A stretch of 64,000 nt of DNA. Origin: Chara braunii (taxonomy: Eukaryota > Streptophyta > Charophyceae > Charales > Characeae). The stretch covers positions 1,718,965-1,782,964 of the forward strand of contig BFEA01000268.1 of the NCBI GenBank assembly GCA_003427395.1. The letters are read 5' to 3'. Made by a program: the position numbers and the translations under genes. Position 1 is the first letter of the stretch. Each line of letters begins with the position of its first letter. The notes beneath the pieces were generated by a model. It saw nothing but the letters and a program-made list of their open reading frames with translations, was not told the origin of the DNA and made no database searches. This document shows, piece by piece, positions 54,779 through 56,445 of this stretch.

Positions 54779-55589
54779 NNTTTTTTTTTTTTGGTTCTTT
54801 GTGTTTTTAACTTTTTTTTCTTTTCTTCTCTTCTCTTTTAAACTCATCATCGGGCCACCAGAGGGGCATCTCAAGTGACTCCTGGCCCTTAACCCCGTGA
54901 CCCGAGTATTGAAACCACCAGTACGCATGCCACCCATCGGTTGCAGGCCCCTTTCGGAGGCCGCCTACTGTCGAATTGTTTTATCGACTGCGCGCGTGCC
55001 TCCAAAATTTTAGGAGAGGCTCAATCGGACTCTCAACTTGGCTGGGGCCATGTACTGGTGCTTTAAGACTGAAAGGCCTGACGCTTAGACTCAATCCCAA
55101 AGCCCTTTGACTTGCAGCATACAGATGCATCTTTTTTTGGGACATAAAAAAAGAAAATGTTGCAAGTTGGCGACTATGTATAACCTTTGATAGCCGCATG
55201 AATAACCACTTGCTTTTCAATTCAGAGTGGACTATATTGTGGTTGTATCAACGCTTCTGTTATCCTCACACCACAGTAGGGCTACCAGCCTTTTGAACAC
55301 CAGCAAGTGCAGGCAAATGTATTGGGCTGCTCTGTGACAAGTTTCTCTGTGGTGGTTTTCGCAGGGTGTTGTGGTGCTTCAGGATATCCTGAGGCTCCTT
55401 ACGCTGTGGTTTACATATGGCGCAGATGATGACGTTCTGGCAGCGCTTCAGGAGGGCTTCACAATGATAAAGATCGATACTTGGCTTGCTGTCATTCCTC
55501 AGATCATTGCTCGCATTCATTCAAATCTCTCTGCCGTTCGTGAGGTTGTACAGGAACTGCTCATCCGTATTGGCAAAGTTCATCCGCAG
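3878..55589 (+). CDS. TOR: TOR kinase (target of rapamycin), FAT-region exons, partial gene
   Basis: TOR is the PIKK-family Ser/Thr kinase at the core of TOR complex 1, coupling nutrients to growth. Ten + strand exons (3878-3987, 6703-6888, 21019-21084, 24243-24311, 26911-27057, 35995-36162, 41080-41187, 42650-42830, 52369-52589, 55365-55589) splice at GT-AG borders into 1481 nt of continuous frame. All junctions are phase 0 except the entry into the first exon and the 42830/52369 junction, both phase 1. The product follows the plant TOR FAT domain in order: [86 protein letters not shown] and [11 protein letters not shown]. The FAT domain is an alpha-solenoid clamping the kinase domain. HEAT repeats, FRB and kinase are outside the window. 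Introns are 1.5-14 kb and packed with transposons, mostly LINEs. There is no in-frame stop or frameshift, so the gene looks functional. Confidence 0.93.
4704..4778 (+). pseudogene. U6 snRNA retropseudogene joined to a LINE fragment
   Basis: The sequence matches U6 snRNA from the helix around GAGAAGATTAGCAT through GAGGATGACATGCATAAATC to GAGAAATGGT, with scattered substitutions. The 5' hairpin of U6 is missing. It ends near the U6 3' terminus and runs, within about 12 bp, into LINE ORF2 sequence in the same orientation. There is no upstream promoter element or TATA box that I can see. It is best read as a chimeric retrocopy made by LINE reverse transcriptase switching template onto U6. Confidence 0.85.
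4779..5684 (+). mobile_element. 5'-truncated LINE ORF2 3' fragment
   Basis: Broken frames read [16 protein letters not shown] and then [19 protein letters not shown], the zinc knuckle (C-x2-C-x9-HC-x3-C) at the C-terminus of the other LINEs here. [10 protein letters not shown] corresponds to [10 protein letters not shown] in LINE B. A stop at about 4963 and later frameshifts make it dead. An 18-base A run at about 5666-5683 may be its tail, but the terminal 3' UTR motif seen in LINEs C and D is not evident, so the 3' limit is uncertain. Confidence 0.75.
6139..6474 (-). mobile_element. tRNA-derived SINE with poly(A) tail
   Basis: On the minus strand the head (6474 to about 6397) has a good A box (TAGCTCAGTTGGTAA) and B box (GGGTTCAATCC) and a pairing T-arm. 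The acceptor and anticodon stems do not pair, so it is not a working tRNA. About 240 bp of unrelated body follows, ending in a 20-nt A tail (the T run at 6139-6158). This is the head-body-tail layout of a tRNA SINE. No clear target-site duplication was found. Confidence 0.7.
6703..6888 (+). CDS. TOR: TOR exon ([11 protein letters not shown] segment)
   Basis: Acceptor GGCAG, donor GTATTT, 62 codons, phase 0 at both ends. It starts [14 protein letters not shown], as expected directly after LEMAPL, and ends [14 protein letters not shown]. The middle part, about 25 residues, is variable and low in conservation, as in other TOR proteins. Confidence 0.93.
6889..8639. other. Intron 2, 5' part, no gene
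   Basis: Intron between the AAWNMGQW and FEVARE exons. It contains a G/A-rich low-complexity tract at 7735-7830 and a (GA)13 run at about 8307-8332. Frames open through the purine tract are compositional. Nothing else is recognisable. Confidence 0.6.
8640..9430 (+). repeat. Probable LINE A 5' region with two ~398-bp sub-repeats
   Basis: Two GC- and purine-rich units each carry a short perfect hairpin: CCACGCC-TTCG-GGCGTGG at 8725-8742 and CCACGCC-TTTG-GGTGTGG at 9123-9140, 398 bp apart, with similar AAAGGGACA/GAGAGAC-rich sequence after each. The second stem keeps pairing through G-U exchange. Tandem monomers at the 5' end are common in LINE 5' UTRs. Assignment to LINE A rests on position and orientation only. 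Confidence 0.4.
9431..11143. other. Low-complexity stretch upstream of LINE A ORF1
   Basis: From 9700 to 10370 the + strand is C-rich and reads as Pro/Thr/Ser-rich frames resembling the proline-rich 3' region of LINE E, so it may be old LINE sequence. It is followed by AT-rich tracts at 10375-10505 and 11030-11095. A short phrase (GGGAGG-AAGCTCTG) recurs at about 10733 and 10842. No gene is supported. Confidence 0.5.
11144..13760 (+). pseudogene. LINE A ORF1-like region, broken
   Basis: A chain of + strand open segments in shifting frames (11144-12001, 12012-12581, 12512-12907, 13015-13371, 13374-13760) fills the place of ORF1 ahead of the endonuclease. It starts basic, has a middle segment with aromatic-rich phrases ([21 protein letters not shown]) and then a long Lys/Glu-rich coiled-coil-like stretch. 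I do not recognise a named ORF1 domain. The frame changes and stops show it is not translatable as one protein. Function as an RNA-binding chaperone is inferred from position only. Confidence 0.6.
13832..18352 (+). pseudogene. LINE A ORF2: endonuclease, reverse transcriptase and zinc knuckle, degenerate
   Basis: Plant L1-type ORF2 in order. The APE-like endonuclease runs 13910-14700 ([35 protein letters not shown]); the last catalytic His motif reads YHSQI instead of the usual DHS-I. Reverse transcriptase runs 15020-16330 ([35 protein letters not shown] catalytic box). A connection region follows, then the C-terminal knuckle at about 17820-17875, which keeps HCLVEC but has lost its first Cys. 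Many in-frame stops and frameshifts mean it cannot be active. It lies in intron 2 in sense with TOR. Confidence 0.9.
18353..18523 (+). other. LINE A ORF2 3' extension / 3' UTR
   Basis: A/C-rich sequence between the ORF2 stop and the U6 fragment. It resembles neither the TOR exons nor the LINE 3' terminal motif. About 300 bp present at this place in LINE E seems to be absent. Confidence 0.5.
18524..18570 (+). pseudogene. U6 snRNA fragment in LINE 3' sequence
   Basis: From ATCCG through AAAATTGGAACGATACAGAG and AAGATTAGCATGGCCCCTGC the sequence is essentially identical to the central part of U6. It stops abruptly at a C run and continues as LINE 3' sequence homologous to the minus strand of 61560-61800. 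Unlike the copy at 4704, this one lacks the U6 3' third. It is either a U6/LINE chimeric retrocopy or a U6 patch that replaced part of the LINE A 3' UTR. Confidence 0.9.
18571..19317 (+). mobile_element. LINE 3' end with terminal motif and poly(A) tail
   Basis: The first 270 bp read [27 protein letters not shown], matching the Pro/Thr-rich 3' region of LINE E on the other strand ([27 protein letters not shown]). The end carries the terminal motif GGAACCGGACTGATGCTC and AATGGAAAAGGAGCCAGGAC shared with LINEs C and D, then about 43 A residues (19275-19317). A 58-bp unit is duplicated at 18981-19097. Confidence 0.85.
18981..19097 (+). repeat. 58-bp tandem duplication in LINE 3' UTR
   Basis: TGATGTTTCCAGTAAAGTCA... 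occurs twice head to tail, starting 18981 and 19039, essentially identical. The same sequence is present once in the LINE C 3' UTR (CCTGCCTAAGTTAGCCT on its + strand). Confidence 0.95.
19879..20141. repeat. 131-bp tandem duplication
   Basis: A unit starting AGCTCTCGGCCTTCTTCC recurs at about 20010 with few differences. It lies in intron 2. The open frames on the minus strand across both copies simply repeat the same peptide and carry no known domain. Confidence 0.93.
20142..21018. other. Intron 2, 3' end, no gene
   Basis: Unique-looking sequence leading to the FEVARE exon. No coding similarity or repeat recognised. Confidence 0.5.
21019..21084 (+). CDS. TOR: TOR micro-exon ([16 protein letters not shown] segment)
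   Basis: Only 66 bp: 22 codons from [13 protein letters not shown] to LLTDLAAM, between acceptor TGTTCCAG and donor GTAAGT. It corresponds to the plant AREYVE..R..L..ELAAL helix and is needed to link the FFKAVL exon to the SESYERAY exon in phase. It follows a 14.1-kb intron, the largest in the window. Confidence 0.88.
21395..21948. mobile_element. Palindromic MITE copy interrupted by a hAT element
   Basis: The left half (TATGGTCATTATATG) and right half (TGTATTTGGGGCAACTTTCA, GTAATGACCATA, GGGAAGATGGTAG) are the two arms of the CTACCGTCTTCACCC MITE family described at 26669. The hAT element at 21418-21870 sits between them. Confidence 0.65.
21418..21870. mobile_element. Non-autonomous hAT-like DNA transposon, 453 bp, 8-bp TSD
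   Basis: The ends are inverted repeats (CAGTGTTGCA at the left; GGTTGCA...CATG, i.e. CATGGTTGCA on the opposite strand, at the right), followed inward by GCCGACCGCC on both sides. The flanking 8-bp duplication is TTTATAAC (21410-21417) and TTTACAAC (21871-21878). A CAGTGTTG-type end with an 8-bp duplication is the hAT signature. The interior has GGTCGGC subterminal repeats, an A run and a CCCCTATACC low-complexity block, and no transposase, so it would need a transposase in trans. Confidence 0.85.
21892..22157. repeat. Duplicated MITE arm with (GA)n microsatellites
   Basis: A unit of GGGCAACTTTCAGCCCA...CAGCTGGGAACTC plus a GA run is present twice (about 21892-22035 and 22036-22157). The GA runs are about 30 and 16 repeats, which suggests unequal exchange or slippage across the MITE arm. 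Confidence 0.85.
22200..22620 (-). pseudogene. Decayed LINE reverse-transcriptase fragment
   Basis: On the minus strand, [16 protein letters not shown] aligns with the catalytic [15 protein letters not shown] of LINE B, with the second Asp of FADD changed to Asn. Lower down, [13 protein letters not shown] aligns with [13 protein letters not shown]. The frames are broken. This is an old minus-strand LINE remnant in intron 3. Confidence 0.75.
22752..23182. mobile_element. 431-bp inserted DNA element with 7-bp TSD
   Basis: Flanked by TGGTTAA at 22745-22751 and 23183-23189. The ends are a loose inverted repeat (GGGG-GCAAATATTCGCCG against GGGGTGTTATTTTCGGCGG) and the interior carries repeated TTTCGGTGCAA and AATTCGCCGAAAATAACA units, one 53-bp unit duplicated. 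No coding capacity. It inserted into the older hAT-like copy. Its family is not recognised; hAT is possible. Confidence 0.65.
23234..23380. other. Assembly gap, 147 N
   Basis: The gap falls inside the interrupted hAT-like copy, at the place where the intact relative has its C-rich CCCCTATACC low-complexity block. Confidence 1.
23740..24060 (+). pseudogene. LINE reverse-transcriptase connection-region fragment
   Basis: [22 protein letters not shown] and then [10 protein letters not shown] and [20 protein letters not shown] align with the LINE B segment [24 protein letters not shown] ... PHFISKVA ... GGLGILDPD. Stops and a frameshift are present. It is short, 5' and 3' truncated, and in sense with TOR, in intron 3. 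Confidence 0.78.
24243..24311 (+). CDS. TOR: TOR micro-exon ([12 protein letters not shown] segment)
   Basis: 69 bp, 23 codons: [18 protein letters not shown] followed by TELEE. The acceptor is TCAAG (AAG rather than CAG) and the donor GTAAGC. RVQQL.ELEE is strongly conserved in plant TOR, and the reading continues directly into VIEYR of the next exon. Confidence 0.92.
24312..26387. other. Intron 4, no gene
   Basis: This stretch contains a dispersed repeat at 24830-25030 (minus strand GGCTGGCAGTGCCAGC and CTGGCGGTTTAAACCAG phrases, also near 53990, 55040 and 57712), a partial MITE at 25068-25136 (GGGCAACTTTCGGTC, TATTCGGGGGAAGATGGTAG) and a T run near 26270. An open frame around 25186-25629 shows no domain. 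Confidence 0.55.
26388..26509. mobile_element. Palindromic MITE (CTACCGTC family), 122 bp
   Basis: It starts CTACCGTCGTCACC and ends GGTGACGACAGTAG, with inner arms ATACAAC / GTTGTAT and a conserved centre TATCTAGACTCAAAGTTG. Near-perfect terminal and subterminal inversion, no coding capacity. Confidence 0.85.
26669..26779. mobile_element. Palindromic MITE (CTACCGTC family), best-preserved copy, 111 bp
   Basis: The termini CTACCGTCTTCACCCGAATA and TATTCGGGTGAAGACGGTAG are exact inverted repeats of 20 bp, and the arms continue inward (GAACGCCCGGTCATTAT / ATAATGACCGGGCGTTG). The centre is about 30 bp (ATCTGGACTGAAAAAT...). It would fold into a long hairpin if transcribed with the TOR pre-mRNA. 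No clear target-site duplication flanks it. Confidence 0.92.
26911..27057 (+). CDS. TOR: TOR exon ([13 protein letters not shown] segment)
   Basis: 147 bp, 49 codons from [10 protein letters not shown] to RGAARDAE, acceptor TTGCAG, donor GTACCC (a weaker donor). The [12 protein letters not shown]-type helix matches the TOR segment with consensus R..IR.MW..R. LINE B begins only about 70 bp after this exon. Confidence 0.92.
27132..31132 (+). pseudogene. LINE B ORF2: endonuclease C-part, reverse transcriptase, zinc knuckle
   Basis: Endonuclease motifs [21 protein letters not shown] and [11 protein letters not shown] keep the catalytic Asp/Asn and Asp-His residues. Reverse transcriptase (about 28050-29500) shows [54 protein letters not shown], the [11 protein letters not shown] catalytic box and LRYLGVKIT. 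The connection region and C-terminus follow in two open segments (29543-30151, 30164-31132), ending with knuckle [19 protein letters not shown] and LWAIWKRRC. Only a handful of stops and frameshifts break it, and an 86-bp internal duplication disrupts the region before motif 1. It is the best-preserved reverse transcriptase in the window but not intact. Confidence 0.92.
28066..28245 (+). repeat. 86-bp tandem duplication inside LINE B
   Basis: GTTCTTGGCTGT-TCGAGCCT through GAGGAGCTC-TGGAGGCC is present twice in a row. The duplicated segment precedes the reverse-transcriptase N-terminal part and shifts the frame, so it would inactivate the protein. Confidence 0.92.
32590..32735 (+). repeat. Short tandem repeats (CTTAAAAGGCAGATGTGAG)
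   Basis: Three imperfect units of about 45-60 bp each contain CTTAAAAGGCAGATGTGAG and CTCTTAAAAGTAAGTATT. The last runs into the tail of the adjacent SINE. Confidence 0.9.
32725..32880 (-). mobile_element. tRNA-derived SINE, family 2, diverged copy
   Basis: Read on the minus strand, a tRNA-like head with a B-box-like AAGTTTGAACCC is followed by a body ending GGCCATCGCCCTTTTTAA. The same body and tail (AAGGGCGACGGCC on +) occur at 34015 and 60464. Confidence 0.6.
34012..34178 (-). mobile_element. tRNA-derived SINE, family 2, best copy
   Basis: On the minus strand: A box GCGTAGCTCAGTAGGT, B box GAGTTCGAACTCC, then a body of about 90 bp ending GGCCGTCGCCCTTTC and an A-rich tail (AAAGGAAAAAAA). 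The spacing of A and B boxes suits a tRNA promoter. A partial head with the same TAGCTCAGTTG phrase lies at about 33925-33960. Confidence 0.75.
34645..35070. repeat. Tandem repeat of about 317 bp spanning an assembly gap
   Basis: The block GACAGTGCTT-ACGAGTT-GAAGGATAATCACGAATC through CAGCAAAGCCACAC occurs on both sides of the 170-N gap (34759-34928), and CGACAGTTAC is found at both gap edges. The gap is probably a collapsed tandem array whose true copy number is unknown. Confidence 0.88.
34759..34928. other. Assembly gap, 170 N
   Basis: The gap lies between two copies of a tandem repeat. Confidence 1.
35071..35994. other. Intron 5, 3' end, no gene
   Basis: AT-rich sequence before the [13 protein letters not shown] exon. 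A phrase GAAC-AGGCACGCAAAATC-AGAATTG is repeated twice near 35672-35735. No coding similarity seen. Confidence 0.5.
35995..36162 (+). CDS. TOR: TOR exon ([16 protein letters not shown] segment)
   Basis: 168 bp, 56 codons beginning [20 protein letters not shown] and containing [14 protein letters not shown], the most recognisable stretch of the TOR FAT domain. Acceptor TTCTCAG after a T-rich tract; donor GTATAC. Confidence 0.95.
36464..36561. mobile_element. Palindromic MITE (CTACCGTC family)
   Basis: It starts CTACCGTCTTCACCC and ends GACCGGGCGTGAAGACGCTAC, with GCCCGGTCAT / ATGACCGGGC inner arms. The terminal match is slightly worn. Confidence 0.8.
36785..37035 (+). repeat. Duplicated ~175-bp segment
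   Basis: CTGGCATCTT-TTAGTTAA-C-CCAGTAGTA-TACTTT occurs at 36811 and 36988. A further relative of the intervening part (TGTGTTTTGGG-TGGCCTACTTGTGATT) is at 39343-39375. Confidence 0.8.
37430..38590 (-). mobile_element. Degenerate minus-strand relative of the hammerhead-bearing element
   Basis: It contains the hammerhead-like motif at 37938-37991. Ahead of it in minus-strand order, GGTTCAATC and ACAGACTGT phrases (38540-38565) correspond to the GGTTTGAACCGACAGTCTGT phrase at 48525-48545 in the + strand units. Between them (38130-38400) lie imperfect repeats with GAAGCACAAG-CAA-CAACC words. Limits are approximate and no intact ORF is recognised. Confidence 0.45.
37938..37991 (-). ncRNA. Hammerhead ribozyme-like motif, mutated core
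   Basis: Read on the minus strand: stem III GATTGT pairs with ACAATC (6 bp), the site nucleotide is C, stem I is GCGG/CCTC around loop GTTCAG, stem II is GTCGG/CCGAC around TGCAACT. The core reads CTGATAA and GCAA instead of CTGATGA and GAAA. The fold is kept but two core bases that are normally invariant are changed, so it is probably inactive. Confidence 0.75.
38797..38945. repeat. (GT)n run and inverted ATCA/TGAT tetranucleotide repeats
   Basis: About 12 GT dinucleotides at 38797-38819, then (CAAT)n at 38878-38897 and (TTGA)n at 38918-38938 in opposite orientation, able to form a hairpin or cruciform. Confidence 0.9.
39940..40355 (+). repeat. 221-bp tandem duplication
   Basis: GCATGGGTGCACA-GATTCTAAG starts a unit at 39940 and again at 40161; both run through TCTTTGTCTCGCC, GAATGTCCATCCCACTGTA and CACAGTCTGT. 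It lies in intron 6. Confidence 0.93.
40587..40760 (-). mobile_element. LINE 3' tail fragment
   Basis: T-rich runs on + (the poly(A) tail) are followed by CAGAACCTTACTGTTCTG and CATTCTGGGGAGCAACAGTC, CGGTTCCTATTCC, the terminal motif of LINEs A, C and D. It is heavily 5' truncated. Confidence 0.75.
41080..41187 (+). CDS. TOR: TOR exon ([13 protein letters not shown] segment)
   Basis: 108 bp, 36 codons starting [12 protein letters not shown] and including [10 protein letters not shown], equivalent to the plant YAYLKYQWSL helix. Acceptor CAACCAG, donor GTATCA, phase 0. Confidence 0.88.
41585..41690. mobile_element. Palindromic MITE (CTACCGT family), diverged
   Basis: It starts CTACCGTTGTCCGCCGAAAA and ends TTCGGGGGAGGACGGTAG, with inner arms of lower similarity (ACTTATCATGACTGCA / TGCATTCATGATGAG). 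Confidence 0.75.
42170..42640 (+). repeat. Tandem duplication of about 235 bp
   Basis: A block with GTACTGCTG-CATACC, TCCCAGTATC-CTTGTATGCTCT, CTCTGCAG-AGACCAATC-TTGGTGCCAATG and TGTGTGACTGA occurs twice, ending next to the [10 protein letters not shown] exon. Confidence 0.9.
42650..42830 (+). CDS. TOR: TOR exon ([16 protein letters not shown] segment)
   Basis: 181 bp: 60 codons plus one base, so the junction to the next exon is phase 1. [20 protein letters not shown] is conserved in TOR. It is preceded by a variable linker from [13 protein letters not shown] to SEGVSAV. Acceptor CTGCCAG, donor GTGAGT. Confidence 0.93.
43405..44835 (+). repeat. Complex repeat cluster (GATGATTTAGGGGTTAAATT units)
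   Basis: Three units at 43409, 43619 and 43711 share CCACTAA-TTTGAT, GATGATTTAGGGGTTAAATT and ATTTGTGGTTTGAC. A longer segment (43660-43990) recurs in diverged form at 44575-44830, including GATGGAGCT-GTGACTCTT and GAAGAGGATGG, which reads [14 protein letters not shown] in one frame. A smaller direct repeat (GCCACCAATTGATAGAGCGG) is at 44063-44175. The acidic reading frame hints at an old coding element but no domain is recognised. Confidence 0.75.
44370..44433 (+). mobile_element. Minimal LINE 3' tail with poly(A)
   Basis: GAGCAACCGGACTGATGCCC, CCCAGAATAGATGGGGCTTT and an A18 tail: only the terminal ~45 bp of the LINE family motif remain. Confidence 0.7.
45146..45545. other. Assembly gap, 400 N
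   Basis: The gap lies in intron 8, just before a microsatellite-rich segment. Confidence 1.
45620..45825. repeat. (CA)n and (GA)n microsatellites
   Basis: CA repeats at about 45680-45740 pass directly into GA repeats at 45741-45778. Shorter GA runs flank them, each preceded by GCAAGCTGCTGTCTC, so the whole block is partly duplicated. Confidence 0.95.
46190..46300. repeat. Imperfect GATT tetranucleotide repeats
   Basis: GATTGATTGATTGATTTATT followed by GATTGATAGGTC and GATTGATGGGTC words. Confidence 0.9.
46384..47100 (+). other. Uncharacterised open frame of 238 codons
   Basis: It is the longest simple open frame in this part of intron 8 and starts [14 protein letters not shown]. Its N-terminal part repeats an 18-residue phrase ([16 protein letters not shown] / [16 protein letters not shown]). 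It has no recognised domain and an unusual His/Thr/Ser-rich composition. It lies upstream of the 47.2-kb tandem repeats and hammerhead region and could be internal sequence of that element, but translation is doubtful. Confidence 0.2.
47176..47485 (+). repeat. Three imperfect ~120-bp tandem repeats
   Basis: Units starting at about 47178, 47274 and 47402 share CTGGTTGGT-TTGTC-CGT-GTTCGG, GGCGGTGCTTG-ATGTGGGAC and GTCATC-GGGAT. They lie directly upstream of the motif at 47560. Confidence 0.7.
47560..47672 (+). repeat. Conserved ~110-bp motif ending in a purine tract, copy 2
   Basis: It has CAAGTGGGTCG, GACACACGGGGGTGGGGGCA, CCGCTCAACCTACATCCACG and TGGGCGGCCGTGTACGCAAGAG, then CAGGGGGAGTTGTAAGG. 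The purine run resembles a polypurine tract immediately before the LTR-like sequence that carries the hammerheads. Confidence 0.75.
47762..47783 (+). ncRNA. Hammerhead 3' half, partial
   Basis: ACTCTGACGAAACAGTTTGT corresponds to the stem II 3' strand, GAAA core and stem III 3' strand. The 5' half is missing and replaced by a TA repeat, so this copy cannot fold. Confidence 0.7.
48089..48148 (+). ncRNA. Type III hammerhead ribozyme, intact core
   Basis: Stem III pairs GCAGACTGT (48089-48097) with ACAGTTTGT (48140-48148): seven canonical and two wobble pairs. The cleavage-site nucleotide is T48098 (GUU triplet, a permitted NUH). Stem I is GAGG (48099-48102) / CCTC (48109-48112) around GTTCAG. 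The core is CTGATGA (48113-48119), stem II GTCGG (48120-48124) / CCGAC (48132-48136) around TGAAACT, then GAAA (48137-48140). Every invariant core base is present. It is expected to cleave between 48098 and 48099 of the transcript. Loops 1 and 2 could make a tertiary contact but I cannot test that. Confidence 0.9.
48231..48282 (+). ncRNA. Hammerhead copy starting at the cleavage site, core deletion
   Basis: The copy begins TTGAGGGTTCAG, that is, within 2 nt of the self-cleavage position, directly after GATATATATATG. The core reads CTGAGAG with one base (position 7) lost. Stem II and GAAA are present and stem III lacks its 5' strand. It is not active as it stands. Confidence 0.8.
48722..48781 (+). 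ncRNA. Type III hammerhead ribozyme, C3-to-G core variant
   Basis: It is the same as 48089-48148 in all stems and loops (GCAGACTGT / ACAGTTTGT, GAGG / CCTC, GTCGG / CCGAC), but the core reads GTGATGA: the invariant C3 is G. C3 pairs with G8 in the active fold, so this copy should be inactive unless compensated. G8 is unchanged here. Confidence 0.85.
48911..49851 (+). pseudogene. Josephin-like (papain-fold) cysteine peptidase ORF with a -1 frame change
   Basis: The first segment (48911-49321) has three [10 protein letters not shown]-type repeats, then [15 protein letters not shown] and [14 protein letters not shown]; the second (codons to 49851) reads [40 protein letters not shown] and ELWDNG, then a Cys/His-rich tail ([18 protein letters not shown]). 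The order Cys box, ALQLD helix, GGFTIxVLQxAL helix, His box, W-D/N follows the Josephin domain of ataxin-3-type deubiquitinases (peptidase family C86), with candidate catalytic Cys, His and Asp/Asn. The two segments join only by a -1 shift near 49285-49300. The ORF sits between a hammerhead-bearing repeat and the purine-tract motif, so it appears to be internal to that element. Family assignment is by eye and moderate. Confidence 0.5.
50076..50190 (+). repeat. Conserved ~110-bp motif ending in a purine tract, copy 3
   Basis: CAAGTGGGCCGTTATGGTAC, ACGGGGATGGGAGCAGCTCG, TGCTCAACTTCATCAATGTG and GAGCCTTGTACGTGAGAAGC, then GGTGGAGGGGGAGTTAAAAG. The following LTR-like sequence is split by LINE C and resumes at 51974. 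Confidence 0.75.
50216..51961 (-). mobile_element. LINE C, 5'-truncated, with 12-bp TSD
   Basis: The insertion is flanked by TGTGCCCTTCAT at 50204-50215 and 51962-51973. On the minus strand it runs from late ORF2 ([26 protein letters not shown], knuckle [24 protein letters not shown]... in a shifted frame, [18 protein letters not shown]) through a 3' UTR with the GGAACCGGACTGATGCTCCC motif to an A-rich tail (TTTATTTTATTTTTT on +). A G run at about 51560 coincides with a frameshift. Because both TSDs are exact, it is one of the younger insertions here. Confidence 0.93.
51974..52103 (+). mobile_element. Continuation of the LTR-like repeat beyond LINE C
   Basis: After the LINE C target-site duplication the sequence GTACCCTCGTTTGTTGTCCT, CACTCTGCCTAGGGTTAACC and GGGCAGCTCTGTTTGAC matches the units at 48150-48225 and 48285-48350. 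No hammerhead precedes it; the expected place holds a T-rich stretch. Confidence 0.7.
52121..52290 (+). repeat. 61-bp tandem repeats
   Basis: TGGTGCTAAAAAGTCATTTT...GAATTCAATTTGGGTTTTTG occurs at 52121 and 52182, and a third diverged copy follows (TTTCCTGGGTGGGCGTTGAG). The array ends about 80 bp before a TOR exon. Confidence 0.93.
52369..52589 (+). CDS. TOR: TOR exon ([14 protein letters not shown] segment)
   Basis: 221 bp. It completes a Glu codon and then reads [20 protein letters not shown] and [16 protein letters not shown], followed by [16 protein letters not shown]. An internal CAA-GTGAGG could be used as an early donor, but the downstream residues AAV.G..KSI are conserved in TOR, so the donor at 52590 (GTTGGC) is chosen. 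The last residues ([10 protein letters not shown]) are poorly conserved. Confidence 0.88.
52625..52745. mobile_element. Palindromic MITE (CTACCGTC family), 121 bp
   Basis: It starts CTACCGTCTTCACCCAAATA and ends GTATTCGGGTGAAGACCGTA, with the conserved centre TATCTAGACTCAAAGTTGCC. It begins 36 bp after a TOR exon donor site. Confidence 0.88.
52746..55364. other. Intron 9, no gene
   Basis: This stretch holds a short GACTTCCATAAT-TAACG repeat near 53253 and 53289, a (TC)n run at 53694-53713, a dispersed GGCTGGCATCGCCAGC repeat near 53999, a T-run with two ambiguous bases (54779-54780) and a CTGGGGCCATGTACTGGTGC repeat near 55041. No coding similarity recognised. Confidence 0.5.
55365..55589 (+). 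CDS. TOR: TOR exon ([14 protein letters not shown] segment)
   Basis: 225 bp, 75 codons with [39 protein letters not shown] and [11 protein letters not shown], all characteristic of TOR just ahead of the FRB region. Acceptor TTCGCAG, donor GTGAGA. The next expected segment is not found before the end of the window, so at least 8.4 kb of intron follows. Confidence 0.94.
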
Positions 55590-56382
55590 GTGAGAAGAGA
55601 CAGAGTGGCTTGGCACGCGACGAGAGAGTCGCCGTTTCTCTTACCTTCCCAAGCTTGCTCTATATGTCAACAGAAATGCAACACAAGTCTTACAACTCTT
55701 CTTTTTTCCCCAAAGGGAGTACCCCCTAACATTTTCTTGCATCCCCGTACTGACAGCTGAATGCCCTTACCGTTCAGCTGCATGGTTTGGGTATGCAATA
55801 CAGCTCAGTCAGCGACCGTCCTTCTCGTCTTTTGTCCAAACTTTATTGTGCGGATGACATCGGCAAAATTATGCACTATGATGAACCCTATTGCATTACT
55901 TTTTGTTGTTTGTCAACGTGCGTGGTACCTTTTATAATCTCTTCTCTATACATATAAAGGAAAATGCGGGTCTCGCGTGACGGACCCAGGGGAGACCCGG
56001 TTCCCTCGTGGGAGTCCGCGTGCCAGTTCCACGGGCGGAGTACCAGCGGTTTATAGAACCGCGCGACGGTTGCCCGGAATTTTTTTTTTGTTTTTTCCCC
56101 GGTTCCACGGGCGGAGTACCTGCGGTTTGTGGAACCGCGCAACGCTTGCCTGTTCAATTTTTTTTTTTTCTTTCCGTCCGCTTGGCCGTTCAAAAGTTTT
56201 TTTTGTTTGCGTCGCGAGCGGTTTGTCGAATAGCGCGGCGGCTCGGATGATTGTCCCGGGATGGTCTTTTCAGGAGCGGGGAGTACCAGGTAGTGTATAT
56301 TTCCATGTTCTATTCGAAGATTCATTGGATGTTGCTCGTCCTATCGATGGAAGTAGGATGGCGGGAGCCGCGGGGTCGGATC

Positions 56383-56385
<3 letters not shown>
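55590..56385. other. Intron after the last TOR exon in the window, no gene
   Basis: CGGTTCCACGGGCGGAGTAC occurs twice (about 56024 and 56100), each followed by GCGGTTT-T-GAACCGCGC, i.e. a two-copy repeat of about 75 bp with CGGTT/AACCG inversion. Nothing else recognised. Confidence 0.55.

Positions 56386-56445
<60 letters not shown>

Noticed and set aside
55740-55900. Possible next TOR exon ([12 protein letters not shown] reading)
   Set aside because: Does not resemble the expected TOR segment after KVHPQ and the frame has no proper donor.
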